A stretch of DNA of 64,000 nt from Neobacillus cucumis (GCF_023715505.1 NZ_JAMBOH010000028.1:1-64000), one strand, 5' to 3'. Shown: positions 45,720 to 54,741, numbered from the stretch's first letter. The notes: generated by a model not told the origin, from the sequence alone. Program-made: numbers and translations.

Positions 45720-46673
45720 CTAGGAATCATAATGAACCCATTTCTTTTGGAAGACGAATTGGATGATCGTAATCGCTAAAATGGCTAAGAATAAGAGAAA
45801 TGCCTGGGCTGAAGCAATTCCCATTTGTGAGTATTTGAATCCAGATTCATAGACTCCAAATACAATGGTTCGGAGTGGATCTAATAACGCGTTGTTGTCG
45901 CCAATCATGACAAAAATCAAATCAAACATCTGCAGAGAACTAATCATAGAAGTGATAAATACGAAGAACAGGGTTGGCGTAATCAATGGCAATGTAATGT
46001 TTAAGAATTGCCTAAACTTCGAAGCACCGTCAATCTGGGCTGCTTCATAATAGGAATTTGAAACTCCTTGAAGTCCTGCAAGCAATAGAATGACATTATT
46101 GCCGATCGTCATCCATACATAGACAAGAATCACTGAAAACAAAGCAATATTTGGGTCGAATAGCCATGATGGCTGAGGAAGATGGAACACACCTAGAAGA
46201 TAATTAATTAAGCCGTAATCCGTGTTATAAAGCCATTTCCAAACCATTCCCACTGCGACTGGCATGGTAACAACCGGTAAAAAGTATAAAGTCCTGTAAA
46301 GCACCATTCCCTTGATTTTTTGGTTCAGCATAAGGGACACAAAGGTGGCAATCACCACGGATAAAGGGACCGACACAGCTGTAAAGACGATCGTATTGAT
46401 GATGGACCTCTGAAAGGTTGGATCCACAAATAAAGTCCGAATATTTTCAAGGCCAACATATACCGGTGCTGTAATGCCATCCCAGCTTGAAAAGGATAAG
46501 GCAAAGGATGCAACGGCAGGCAGCATATAGAAGATAAGAAGTCCTAAAAAAGTAGGTGCTATGAACAAAAGAGCGAAAATAGCTTCCTTATTCAACCTTT
46601 TCTTTTTCTGCTTAACAGCAACAATTTGGGTTTTGTTCTTTTCAATAGTCGAAGAAAAGTTGGTCAACATCAT
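45720..46673 (-). CDS. carbohydrate ABC permease 2 (MalF-like)
   Basis: A permease of about 317 aa with six helices and the EAA loop YEAAQIDGASKFRQFLNITLP. The N-terminus is soluble and basic. AAAGGAG is followed within a few bases by ATG, ATG and TTG, so the exact start may shift by one to three codons. It sits between the binding protein and the second permease of importer 2. Confidence 0.88.
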   Translation of the reverse strand: MMLTNFSSTIEKNKTQIVAVKQKKKRLNKEAIFALLFIAPTFLGLLIFYMLPAVASFALSFSSWDGITAPVYVGLENIRTLFVDPTFQRSIINTIVFTAVSVPLSVVIATFVSLMLNQKIKGMVLYRTLYFLPVVTMPVAVGMVWKWLYNTDYGLINYLLGVFHLPQPSWLFDPNIALFSVILVYVWMTIGNNVILLLAGLQGVSNSYYEAAQIDGASKFRQFLNITLPLITPTLFFVFITSMISSLQMFDLIFVMIGDNNALLDPLRTIVFGVYESGFKYSQMGIASAQAFLLFLAILAITIIQFVFQKKWVHYDS

Positions 46674-46739
46674 CTCTCCTTTCAATAGTCAAACAGACTG
46701 CCACACAGTCTGTTTAACTATTCATTTAGGCAATCTGGT

Positions 46740-48005
46740 TTACTTCGAATTCTCTTTGGCAAGAATGTCATTCATCTTTTTCGCAATCGTATCCAATGCT
46801 TCATCGATCGGCTTTTGTCCCAAAAAGGCGCTTTGAATTTCTTTCGTCTCAACATCCTGCCACTCTGCAGTATTTTTGGAGACTGGATATGGAACCCCAT
46901 ATTCCTGAGCGTCAAGGAACACTTTTAAATCTAAGGAAGGAATCGACTTTAGCCAGATATCACTGATACTTTTATCTGCAGGAATGGAGAATCCTGATTC
47001 GGCAATCACTTTTTCCCCTTCTTTACCAGATAAGGCTTTGATTAAATCCCAAGCCGCTTTATCATTTTGGGTTTTGGCATTCATCGCCCAACCAATACCG
47101 TGAACAATGGAAGCCTTTTGTTTGCCTTTAGGAAGTGGGGCGACACCTAATTTATCTCCGAGTACGCCTTTAAATTCGCCCGCACTGACTGAAATCGCAG
47201 GAATCATCGCCACTTTTCCCGATAGGAACAGCTGCTTTCCTTCTGTCTCCATAACCGTTTTCGCAGAAGGCGAAATTCCTTCGTCAATTAATTTCTTAAT
47301 AAAATGAAAGGCTTCTTTTGATTCCGGAGAGTCAAATCCAGACTTCTTTTTATCCTCGCTGATAATGTATCCTCCTGCTTGGTGCATAAGATCGTAATAA
47401 ACGGATTGGCTTGTCTTGATATCTGCGGAATACCCATAAATACCCTTTTCCTTATTCGATAGCTTCTTTCCAACCTTTTCAATATCATCCCAGGTCCAGT
47501 TTTCATCTGGGTATGGAACCCCTGCATCATCGAAAAGCTTTTTGTTGTAATACAGTCCGACAGAGTCGATAAAATAAGGAGCCGCATAAAGCTTATCTTG
47601 ATACGTATATAAATCCACAACGGCTGGGAAATAGTTATCCTTTTTATATTCACTATCTTTTTGAATATAAGGTTCTAGATCCTTGATAAATCCTGAAGTA
47701 GCATATTGGTAGAAGTTCGGTCCGTTCATCCAGAAAACATCCGGACCTTTACCGCCTCCAATACTTGTTTTCAGCTTGGTCCAATAATCTTCCCAAGGTG
47801 TGTAGGTGACATTGACCTTGATATCAGGATGTTGTTTCTTAAATGCTTCGATTGATTTATCCACTGCAGGACTGACATTTTTATCCCATAATGCCACTTC
47901 AAGTGTTTTCTTTTCTTTCCCGCTGCTCTGTGTGTTGGAGCAAGCAGACATAGCAACAACGACAATAATTAACAACATGTGAACCAGAAACCTCATCTTT
48001 TTCAT
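46740..48005 (-). CDS. ABC sugar-binding lipoprotein 2
   Basis: A 421-aa family 1 solute-binding lipoprotein with a signal peptide ending in a lipobox (AMSACSN). Sugar-binder blocks include VNVTYTPWEDYWTKLKT, GPDVFWMNGPNF, DSVGLYYNKKLFDDAGV and HGIGWAMNAK. It is the first gene of the second importer operon, about 180 bp from the ROK regulator gene. A TTCATATGAA palindrome lies about 20 bp before its start. It relies on a shared ATPase encoded elsewhere. Confidence 0.9.
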   Translation of the reverse strand: MKKMRFLVHMLLIIVVVAMSACSNTQSSGKEKKTLEVALWDKNVSPAVDKSIEAFKKQHPDIKVNVTYTPWEDYWTKLKTSIGGGKGPDVFWMNGPNFYQYATSGFIKDLEPYIQKDSEYKKDNYFPAVVDLYTYQDKLYAAPYFIDSVGLYYNKKLFDDAGVPYPDENWTWDDIEKVGKKLSNKEKGIYGYSADIKTSQSVYYDLMHQAGGYIISEDKKKSGFDSPESKEAFHFIKKLIDEGISPSAKTVMETEGKQLFLSGKVAMIPAISVSAGEFKGVLGDKLGVAPLPKGKQKASIVHGIGWAMNAKTQNDKAAWDLIKALSGKEGEKVIAESGFSIPADKSISDIWLKSIPSLDLKVFLDAQEYGVPYPVSKNTAEWQDVETKEIQSAFLGQKPIDEALDTIAKKMNDILAKENSK

Positions 48006-48027
48006 TTTTCTCCCCCTCGTATCATTT

Positions 48028-48041
48028 GGTTCATATGAAAC
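48028..48041. promoter_or_regulatory. palindrome upstream of importer 2
   Basis: GTTCATATGAAAC contains a perfect 10-bp palindrome just before the binding-protein gene. It is a candidate operator for the ROK repressor encoded next door, but no second copy was confirmed. Confidence 0.3.
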
Positions 48042-48183
48042 TATTAAAGATTGTAAATCTTAGAAGTCTATAAAAATTGTTAGTGGTTTCATGTTGTTAT
48101 GTATCAACTACATATAGGGACATATGTAGAGAGTTTTTTTATATCTTTCATCACCTCCTAAAATGCAGCCTTTATGTAGGCCA

Positions 48184-49389
48184 TTAAATGGTAAATTGAT
48201 ATTTTTCTTGTAAGAGAACAGCTGCTGCCCCAAGCATTTCAAAATCAGCCCCAAGGGAGGTTGGCTGTATATTGACCTCTTCTTTCAGAATCGGGATGAC
48301 CTGCTTGGATACATGGCTTTTGAGCAAGTTTACAAATAAATCATTTTCCTGGACGATTTCACCGCTGAGGATAATGACCTCAGGGTTTAATAAGTGAATG
48401 GTATTAATAATACCTGTTGAAAGATGAGAGGCGATTTCCTCCATAATTTGCAAACATAAAGAGTCTCCTTCATTTATTGCTTGGACAAATACCGCCGGCG
48501 TAATCCGACTCAGATCGTCTCCAACAAGATCCCTGATGATCGTTTCCTTCCCTCGGCTCATCAGAGCAGTCACAATTTTGGAGTAAATGGCCGGCCAATT
48601 CACATAATTCTCTAAACATCCTTCATTTCCGCATTCACATTTTAGGCCTCCCTTTACAATTGTGGTATGACCAAGCTCTCCTGAACTGCCTTTATATCCA
48701 CGGATAATTTTTCCATTCACCATGATTCCCGATCCGACGCCATCACCAATCGTGATATAAACCAAATCTTTATACTGACCGAAGGAGCCAAAGTAATTTT
48801 CTGCCAATACAAAGGCATTGGTATCATTGTCTAAATAGGTCGGCAGACCAAATTGTTGTTCAACCATTTCCTTTAAAGGAACATCGTAGAGTTTTAGTTT
48901 GGTATTGTAAGAGACAATTCCCTTTCCAGCATCCACAATTCCCGGTGTGATGATGGAGACTCCTTCACACCCCTCGAGATTTTCCTTTGACTGGAGAAAG
49001 TGTTCAATAATTTGTAAGGTCAGGCTAATGATTTCTTCCCCTTGTTGATAATTGGTAGAATGGATTTCCTTTCGTATAATGCTGCCTTCCAAATTCATCT
49101 CAGAAATTTTAATAAAAGAATTCGAAATCGACACGCCAATGACATATCTGGTATTCGGATCGAACCGAAGTAATACCGGCTTCCTTCCTCCATTGGAAAT
49201 ACCAATCCCATCTTCACGCACAACCCCTTCATTAATAAGTTCGTTCACGGCGGAAGTTACGGTGGTTGGACTTATGTTAATTAGCTTTGCTATATCACTT
49301 CTCGAAATAGGTCCATGTTTTCGAATCGTGTCCAATATGATTGACCTATTCAGTTCTTGCATCAGTTTCAAATCACCTGTTCTGCGCAT
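48184..49389 (-). CDS. ROK family transcriptional repressor (NagC/XylR-like)
   Basis: A 401-aa ROK regulator. The N-terminus is a winged helix-turn-helix (PISRSDIAKLINISPTTVTS, then DGIGISNGGRKP). It continues into a ROK sugar-binding domain with the zinc motif CECGNEGCLENY and a DNDTNAFVLAE block. ROK repressors release DNA when they bind a sugar or sugar phosphate. Its position at the head of the locus, in the same direction as the transporters, makes it the likely regulator of the whole cluster. The ATG has GAGGTG about 9 nt upstream. Confidence 0.92.
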   Translation of the reverse strand: MRRTGDLKLMQELNRSIILDTIRKHGPISRSDIAKLINISPTTVTSAVNELINEGVVREDGIGISNGGRKPVLLRFDPNTRYVIGVSISNSFIKISEMNLEGSIIRKEIHSTNYQQGEEIISLTLQIIEHFLQSKENLEGCEGVSIITPGIVDAGKGIVSYNTKLKLYDVPLKEMVEQQFGLPTYLDNDTNAFVLAENYFGSFGQYKDLVYITIGDGVGSGIMVNGKIIRGYKGSSGELGHTTIVKGGLKCECGNEGCLENYVNWPAIYSKIVTALMSRGKETIIRDLVGDDLSRITPAVFVQAINEGDSLCLQIMEEIASHLSTGIINTIHLLNPEVIILSGEIVQENDLFVNLLKSHVSKQVIPILKEEVNIQPTSLGADFEMLGAAAVLLQEKYQFTI

Positions 49390-49623
49390 TCCCCTACACC
49401 TCTGACTCTCCTAGACTTACTTTTTCCAGTGTCTTTATTAAGTATAATAAACGGCATTTCATAAATTGTAAACACTTACATTTCTGAAAATATTAAATAT
49501 TTTAAAAATAGGTAAAAAATCATATTCTGCAAAATCATTCTATAGTCCTGCCAATAAAAGATATAGTGGATTCAGATAGAAAATCACTAAAAAAAATAAT
49601 AGTAAACCTTTTTCAGTTATTTA
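49390..49623. other. intergenic, regulator promoter region
   Basis: Very AT-rich. It holds the promoter of the ROK repressor (TATAAT-like boxes near 49440) and no gene. Confidence 0.45.
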
Positions 49624-50184
49624 AGTTAATCAGCTCATACGCGCTAGGAAAAAAGTATAAAGGAAAATAGTAGGATTTACTTTCCATTATCATTTCTAAA
49701 AAATAAAAAGGAGAAGATTTTTGAAAGGTCGTGTTCGATAAGATGCTTTATATAAGAGATATTGAGAAAATAATTGAAGTTACATTGCAAGAACACAAAT
49801 TAACTGTTGATTATGAATTTAACAATAACCTACCCGCACCTATGAGTTTTAACGTATCAAATACTACGATTAAGTTTAACTATTTACAAATTAATGGATA
49901 CATAGCTAATATTAACTTTAAGATTAAAGAGACAGATGAAGACTGTGTAAAACTTATTCTCTATCATCAGCTCGGGTATTATTTAGCTTTTAAGAACAAC
50001 AAACATGATTTAAGGGTTTTAAAGTATTTCGGGGATGAAAAAAAAGCACAGCTTCTAGCTAAAATAGAATCCAATGCGTGGGATTATGGCAGAACCTTGG
50101 TACCAGAAAAATTAGTAAATTCCTATGATAAAGTCCGTGAATTAGATAAAATGCTACAAAAAAACTATTAAACAAATGTAAAAC
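49624..50184 (+). repeat. 560-bp direct repeat, copy 1
   Basis: Nearly identical to 51254-51814 (offset 1630 bp), covering a 146-aa gene, its leader and a few bases after its stop. The flanks differ at once on both sides, so the unit moved or was copied as a precise cassette. No terminal inverted repeats or transposase were seen. Confidence 0.9.
49731..50171 (+). CDS. degenerate zincin-like protein, copy 1
   Basis: A 146-aa protein. Residues 79-85 read HQLGYYL where ImmA/IrrE-type metallopeptidases have HELGHYL. Downstream, residues 113-128 (ESNAWDYGRTLVPEKL) resemble the family's third-ligand helix followed by a conserved P. The catalytic Glu is Gln and the second His is Tyr, so it is probably not an active peptidase but may keep the fold. 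The GTG start at 49731 follows AAAGG closely; the ATG at codon 5 is an alternative. It differs from copy 2 at only three residues. Its transcript ends at the terminator at 50218. Confidence 0.6.
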   Translation: MFDKMLYIRDIEKIIEVTLQEHKLTVDYEFNNNLPAPMSFNVSNTTIKFNYLQINGYIANINFKIKETDEDCVKLILYHQLGYYLAFKNNKHDLRVLKYFGDEKKAQLLAKIESNAWDYGRTLVPEKLVNSYDKVRELDKMLQKNY

Positions 50185-50217
50185 TAGGTAAAAATTCCAC
50201 AAATGCAGTATTAATAA

Positions 50218-50259
50218 AAGAAACTTAGCGATGCTTAGATAAGCATCGCTAAGTTTCTT
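50218..50259. terminator. bidirectional terminator
   Basis: A perfect 20-bp inverted repeat (arms AAGAAACTTAGCGATGCTTA and complement) with a two-base loop, between the converging 146-aa and 222-aa genes. Confidence 0.85.
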
Positions 50260-50337
50260 TACTTACCTTCGTGTGTATGGCCTAATTAATCTGCAGCAGG
50301 CTCCATAATCCACAGAAATAAGCGTACCTCTTGACAT

Positions 50338-51006
50338 CTAGTTCAAAACTATCGGCCTTTTAAACTTGTAATCCGTTCTAAAGAAACTATAAATCGGTTC
50401 AGATGATTTTGAATGAAAAACGCTTGTTGTGGACTCAGGCTTTCCAATATTTAAGGATATAGATACATGATCGTCGTTTGGAAAATTAGGATCATAAATA
50501 TGAATGGAAAGATCGTTCTCATTCAGATCATAGCCATAGGCAAGAACTTGATGATTTCTTCTTATCTCAAAAGGATTAAGAGATTTCACTCTGACTAAAC
50601 CAAGCGGTGAAAGCTTTCCGTTATCAAGATCATTTTTTATTCTTGGCCATTCCTCTTTGATCATTCTCCACGCCCTTCCATTCGGCTCATGATCCTGGAG
50701 GAAAGGATTCATCAAAACCATATATTTCATAAGACCTAAGGGCCAATGAAAGCTTTCAATCTGCCGATTAACAATATACTCGAAAAGTGGACCAGAGGAA
50801 GGGGCTGTTGGATTGGACGGGATTGGCATCTTTGCTTCAAAGTAATCCATGACCGCATAAATCATTCCGCCACAAAGACCATAGGATGCATCACCGATTG
50901 GAATCTGCTGACCCAAAACTTTTATTTTCTTTAATGGAACATGTGGAAAGCTGTTTCCAAATTTAAAAGCGGATAAACTTGGCAGAAACCCTGTTAAGGT
51001 TGACAT
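50338..51006 (-). CDS. putative papain-like cysteine-protease-fold protein
   Basis: A 222-aa soluble protein I do not recognise by family. It has the spacing of a papain/C39-type fold: Cys45 in GLCGGMIYAVMDYF at the head of a helix, His152 in NHQVLAYGYD at the start of a strand, and Asp172 or Asn174 in HIYDPNFPND. The middle is helical and Trp/Pro-rich. There is no signal peptide. It lies between the two direct repeats, in the opposite orientation. A truncated second copy of its start is at 52170-52209. Enzymatic activity is inference from motif order only. Confidence 0.55.
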   Translation of the reverse strand: MSTLTGFLPSLSAFKFGNSFPHVPLKKIKVLGQQIPIGDASYGLCGGMIYAVMDYFEAKMPIPSNPTAPSSGPLFEYIVNRQIESFHWPLGLMKYMVLMNPFLQDHEPNGRAWRMIKEEWPRIKNDLDNGKLSPLGLVRVKSLNPFEIRRNHQVLAYGYDLNENDLSIHIYDPNFPNDDHVSISLNIGKPESTTSVFHSKSSEPIYSFFRTDYKFKRPIVLN

Positions 51007-51253
51007 AGTGACTTCCCCCTACTTTATGTAAAATGATCGTAAAAATATAGCAACAGTCTTTGATTAATTAGATTTATTTTATGCTTATTTCCATCAGTTG
51101 ACGATAAAAATTAGCCAACCCCAATCATGTTATTAGTCTAATAATAACAAATCCCATAAATCTTATTTGGTTTGCTGTGGACTGTCCCTTTAACTTTCGA
51201 AGTTCCAGAGAGTACAAAAAGCCTACAATTTCCTGTAGACTCTCTAATGTTTT

Positions 51254-51814
51254 AGTTTATCAGCTCATACGCACTAGGAACAAAAGTATGAAGGAAAATA
51301 GTAGGATTTACTTTCCACTATCATTTCTAAAAAATAAAAAGGAGAAGATTTTGAAAGGTCGTGATCGATAAGATGCTTTATATAAGAGATATTGAGAAAA
51401 TAATTGAAAATACATTGCAAGAACACAAATTAATTGTTGATTATGAATTTAACAATAACCTACCCGCACCTATGAGTTTTAACGTATCAAATACTACGAT
51501 TAAGTTTAACTATTTACAAATTAATGGATACATAGCTAATATTAACTTTAAGATTAAAGAGACAGATGAAGACTGTGTAAAACTTATTCTCTATCATCAG
51601 CTCGGATATTATTTAGCTTTTAAGAACAACAAACATGATTTAAGGGTCTTAAAGTATTTCGGAGATGAAAAAAAAGCACAGCTTCTAGCTAAAATAGAAT
51701 CCAATGCCTGGGATTATGGCAGAACCTTGGTACCAGAAAAATTAGTAAATTCCTATGATAAAGTCCGTGAATTAGATAAAATGCTACAAAAAAACTATTA
51801 AATAAATGTAAAAC
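51254..51814 (+). repeat. 560-bp direct repeat, copy 2
   Basis: Second copy of the cassette at 49624-50184. Compensating one-base indels in the leader and a handful of substitutions separate the two. Confidence 0.9.
51361..51801 (+). CDS. degenerate zincin-like protein, copy 2
   Basis: A 146-aa protein identical to copy 1 except at residues 2 (Ile), 17 (Asn) and 25 (Ile). It carries the same HQLGYYL and LVPEKL blocks. The leader, with its AAAGG before the GTG, is also conserved, so both copies may be expressed. A different terminator (51820-51852) follows. Confidence 0.6.
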   Translation: MIDKMLYIRDIEKIIENTLQEHKLIVDYEFNNNLPAPMSFNVSNTTIKFNYLQINGYIANINFKIKETDEDCVKLILYHQLGYYLAFKNNKHDLRVLKYFGDEKKAQLLAKIESNAWDYGRTLVPEKLVNSYDKVRELDKMLQKNY

Positions 51815-51819
51815 ATGAA

Positions 51820-51852
51820 AAAAGTAATGGGGGTCTGACTCCCATTACTTTT
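51820..51852 (+). terminator. terminator after copy 2
   Basis: Arms AAAAGTAATGGG and CCCATTACTTTT around a GGTCTGACT loop; the GGGTCTGACTCCC core resembles a short repeat common in Bacillaceae. Confidence 0.7.
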
Positions 51853-52169
51853 AAATTTAAAACACTTAAATACTCTCCAAATTTCTCTTGGTCATTCAAA
51901 ATGTCTTAGAATTCTAAAGGACGTAACACTGTCATACCATGGTATTCCCTCTAATACGTCAGTACCTTTATACTGCAAAAAGCTGACCCATTTAGGGTCA
52001 GAACCAAAATAATCACGACCGCTTTGTTAAATGAACTATGTTCTCCCATGCAAATCATCAAATCTACTAATCAAAAGAACCTCAACTAAAGGTTCTGGCC
52101 GGAGATCGCGTTATTCATTTTGAATTAGCTGAAGACGTGACTGGCTTATATGAGCAAGATATTACTTCC
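51853..52169. other. intergenic with decayed sequence
   Basis: It contains a small inverted repeat (CTGACCC/GGGTCAG near 51984-52002). On the plus strand near 52090-52160 there is a coding-like fragment reading GDRVIHFELAEDVTGLYEQD that I cannot assign. No intact gene was found. Confidence 0.4.
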
Positions 52170-52209
52170 AATCAGATAAACTGGGCAGAAAGCCTGCTAA
52201 GGTCGAAAT
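52170..52209 (-). pseudogene. 5' stub of a second papain-like gene
   Basis: The minus strand reads ISTLAGFLPSLSDWK, matching MSTLTGFLPSLSAFK at the start of the 222-aa protein. The start ATG has become ATT and the rest is missing. Confidence 0.6.
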
Positions 52210-52346
52210 AGTAACTTTAAAGCTTTTTGGGACGTTTCAAATAAAAATTTAATGTCTTTGATGATGTTGCAAACGTTTGATCCTTTTTAAGAGCGTATAG
52301 GATACATGAATTTTTTCATTTTCTCAAGCAATTCCTGGCACCAGTC

Positions 52347-52790
52347 TCATCCACAATGATTTAGGATAAGCGACCATTGAACAATATCTCCATCCCCATT
52401 TAAGGTTGTTTCAATAAAGCACAAACCTCCTATAACCTTATCATTACCAAATGCCTGTTTTAATGAAGATAGATGAACTATACCATTTAATAGTGGTATA
52501 ATAACCGTTTTCTCGCCTATAAATGGTTTCAAATCGTTTATTGCTTCTTCTAAGTGATAAGCTTTTGTTGAAAATAAGACGACATCAAATGGAGTTGCAG
52601 CATCCGTTTTTGTTATTAGTTTAAGTGTAAAAGAGAAATCTCCGTTTACGCTACGGATGACTAATCCTTTTTTCTCAAGCTGTTGTTTCCGTCTACTACA
52701 TACGAGAAAGCTAACGTCCTTTCCATTCTCTACCAAACGGTCGCCAAAATAACCGCCGACTCCTCCAGCCCCTAGTACTAAAATACGCGT
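52347..52790 (-). pseudogene. ketopantoate reductase-like (PanE/ApbA) pseudogene
   Basis: The frame encodes an N-terminal PanE/ApbA domain. The NADP site ILVLGAGGVGGYFGDRLVENG lies upstream of the first in-frame ATG, and further blocks include TKAYHLEEAI and PLLNGIVHL. The natural start, after GGGAG, reads ACG at 52788-52790 where ATG is expected. The protein stops after about 148 codons, half the usual 300, with a changed frame at IVQWS. Both lesions point to a dead gene. An ATG at 52736 would yield a product without the nucleotide-binding loop. Confidence 0.75.
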
Positions 52791-52867
52791 ATAGAACTCT
52801 CCCTTTCTAAATAAAACAATTATGATACTTTACTACTTATTCAACTTAATAATTTGAATCTTTATTT

Positions 52868-53002
52868 GTCAAACACTTACTTCTTTTAAGAGTAATAAAC
52901 TTTACGTTTGATAGCCATGCTTTTAAAGCGGTCTATCCATTGTATCAACCGCAAGATATAATCAAAGAAGATGAGCTTAAGCAGGAGTTGGTGAAGAAAT
53001 GA
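52868..53002 (+). pseudogene. 3' remnant of an upstream gene
   Basis: An open frame ending in IIKEDELKQELVKK, whose TGA overlaps the ATG of the next gene (ATGA). There is no start signal, so it looks like the truncated end of a gene once co-translated with the membrane protein. Family unknown. Confidence 0.4.
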
Positions 53003-53559
53003 AAAGTATCAAATTGTTACAATTAGCTATTATCAGCAGTGTTATTGTCATTCTGTATATGTTTTTTCAGTGGAAAATAATTGATATGATAACAGAATTT
53101 CTGATGTTGCCTGTTCTCTTAATAGTGTTTGGATTTTTTATTTTCATTACAATTCGAGCAATCATAACTTTGTTTAAAAATAAGAATTGGAAGCCATTAG
53201 TCATCCAAGTGTTCACAATCCTATTACTAATTTTCATTCCATTCAATCAAATCATACTGAATTTAAATTTTAAATGGAACAAATCTGAAAGAGAACAAGT
53301 AGCTAACATGGTTAAGAATGGAGAACTAAAACCTAATGTTTCATACAATTCTTCGCTAATTCATCTGCCTAAGGAGTACACCCATCTTTCCAGTGGTGGT
53401 GGGGATATTGTGGTTGAAAAATCGGGCAAGAATTACAATATCCTTTTCTTTACCTACCGTGGGATATTAGATAATTTTTCTGGGTTCGTATATACGGCGA
53501 ATGACCGAAAACCTTCTAAAAAGGGTTTGATGGAGACTTTAAAGAAATTGATAAGATAG
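52999..53559 (+). CDS. hypothetical membrane protein, 186 aa
   Basis: Three predicted membrane helices (about 7-24, 32-55 and 68-88) followed by a soluble 95-residue C-terminal domain with SGGGDIVVEKSGKNYNILFFTYRG. I do not recognise it. It overlaps the upstream remnant by four bases, and GGAG precedes the start. A clean terminator follows. Confidence 0.6.
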   Translation: MKSIKLLQLAIISSVIVILYMFFQWKIIDMITEFLMLPVLLIVFGFFIFITIRAIITLFKNKNWKPLVIQVFTILLLIFIPFNQIILNLNFKWNKSEREQVANMVKNGELKPNVSYNSSLIHLPKEYTHLSSGGGDIVVEKSGKNYNILFFTYRGILDNFSGFVYTANDRKPSKKGLMETLKKLIR

Positions 53560-53599
53560 GCAAGAATTGGTACTTTATCGGTTCTTACTAAAAAATGTT

Positions 53600-53627
53600 A
53601 AAACGGCAGCGATTTCGCTGCCGTTTT
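53600..53627 (+). terminator. terminator of the 186-aa gene
   Basis: AAAACGGCAGCGA and TCGCTGCCGTTTT arms with a two-base loop, followed by T residues. Confidence 0.85.
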
Positions 53628-53813
53628 GTTATCCTATTTAATTCCTATTTGATGTGTTATTTACGGTTCTATAAATCATTTTGCACCTCATAACGGAATC
53701 TTGGAGGCACTACTCATTATAACAAAGGCAAGAGAATGAACAGGAGAAAACTAGTATTACCAAAAATAAACAAAGACCACAAGTCAGTTTTTTGTCCAGC
53801 ACTAATTTTAAAA

Positions 53814-53842
53814 ATCCCAAGCAATCCTTGATCGCCTGGGAT
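53814..53842 (-). terminator. terminator of the hydroxyacid dehydrogenase gene
   Basis: ATCCCAAGC and GCCTGGGAT arms (one mismatch), then a T tract on the minus strand. Confidence 0.65.
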
Positions 53843-53850
53843 ACGAAAAT

Positions 53851-54741
53851 TTATTTTACTTTTTCAACTGTAACCCCTGCCCACTCTTCATAGCATTTAA
53901 TGACGGCACTCATATCTTCTGAACCATATCCTTTTGCTTTAGCCATTTGAAAGATTTCTTTAACTATGGCGAGGACAGGAGCTGAAACTTCTAACTCTTT
54001 TGCTACATCCGCTGCTAAACCAAGGTCTTTATGTATTAATTTCGTCATAAAGTGTGGTGTAAAATCGCGGTTTAAAATCTTGGGTGCCTTGTTGTCGACT
54101 TGGCCGCTTCTAGCTCCTCCGCCATTGACGACCTTAACAAAGATTTCCGGGTCAATGCCAGCTTTTGTTGCCATTGTAACCGCTTCTGTGAACGAGATTA
54201 GATTAATGGCAGACATGATATTATTAGCTAACTTCGTATAGGATCCCTTCCCATTTTCACCCATATAATAAGCACCTTGTCCTGTCGCTAAAAACAAAGG
54301 CATACATTTTTCAAAAATCTCCTTATTGCCGCCTACCATAAAGGTAAGAATTCCCTCAATGGCTTGCGGTTCACTACCTGTAACCGGAGCATCAAGCATT
54401 TCCACTTCACGCTCTCGAAGTTCCTTGGCCAATTTTTTGCTTGTTGATGGTGAGATAGTACTGGAATCGATCACAATCAATCCTGGATGGGCACCGTAAA
54501 CGATACCATTTTCACCAAGTACTACTTCCTCTACGGCCGCATCGGCCGTAAGCATCGTGAATACAATATCACTTTTTAAGGCAACTTCCTTAGGAGAAGC
54601 AGCAAGGATGGCCCCTTCTTCTTTGAGAAGATCCATTTTCTCTTTGGTACGATTATAAACCGTTAGTTCATAACCATTTTTCAGCAAATTCTTTGCCATT
54701 GGAAGCCCCATCGTTCCTAAACCGATAAAACCAATTTTCAT
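53851..54741 (-). CDS. 3-hydroxyisobutyrate/tartronate semialdehyde reductase family protein
   Basis: A 296-aa beta-hydroxyacid dehydrogenase. The N-terminus has the NAD(P) site IGFIGLGTMGLPMAKNL, then DAPVTGSEPQA (substrate loop), and the catalytic Lys in GSYTKLANN. The C-terminal all-helical domain is complete. Members include 2-hydroxy-3-oxopropionate reductase (GarR) and 3-hydroxyisobutyrate dehydrogenase. Without neighbours of either pathway the substrate stays open. It is monocistronic. Confidence 0.88.
   Translation of the reverse strand: MKIGFIGLGTMGLPMAKNLLKNGYELTVYNRTKEKMDLLKEEGAILAASPKEVALKSDIVFTMLTADAAVEEVVLGENGIVYGAHPGLIVIDSSTISPSTSKKLAKELREREVEMLDAPVTGSEPQAIEGILTFMVGGNKEIFEKCMPLFLATGQGAYYMGENGKGSYTKLANNIMSAINLISFTEAVTMATKAGIDPEIFVKVVNGGGARSGQVDNKAPKILNRDFTPHFMTKLIHKDLGLAADVAKELEVSAPVLAIVKEIFQMAKAKGYGSEDMSAVIKCYEEWAGVTVEKVK

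Noticed and set aside
49390..49623. CRISPR-like or tandem repeats
   Set aside because: The stretch is merely AT-rich; no regularly spaced repeats were found here or elsewhere in the window.
51984..52002. CTGACCC/GGGTCAG inverted repeat as a possible IS end
   Set aside because: Too short, no matching second end and no transposase nearby; more like a short scattered palindrome.
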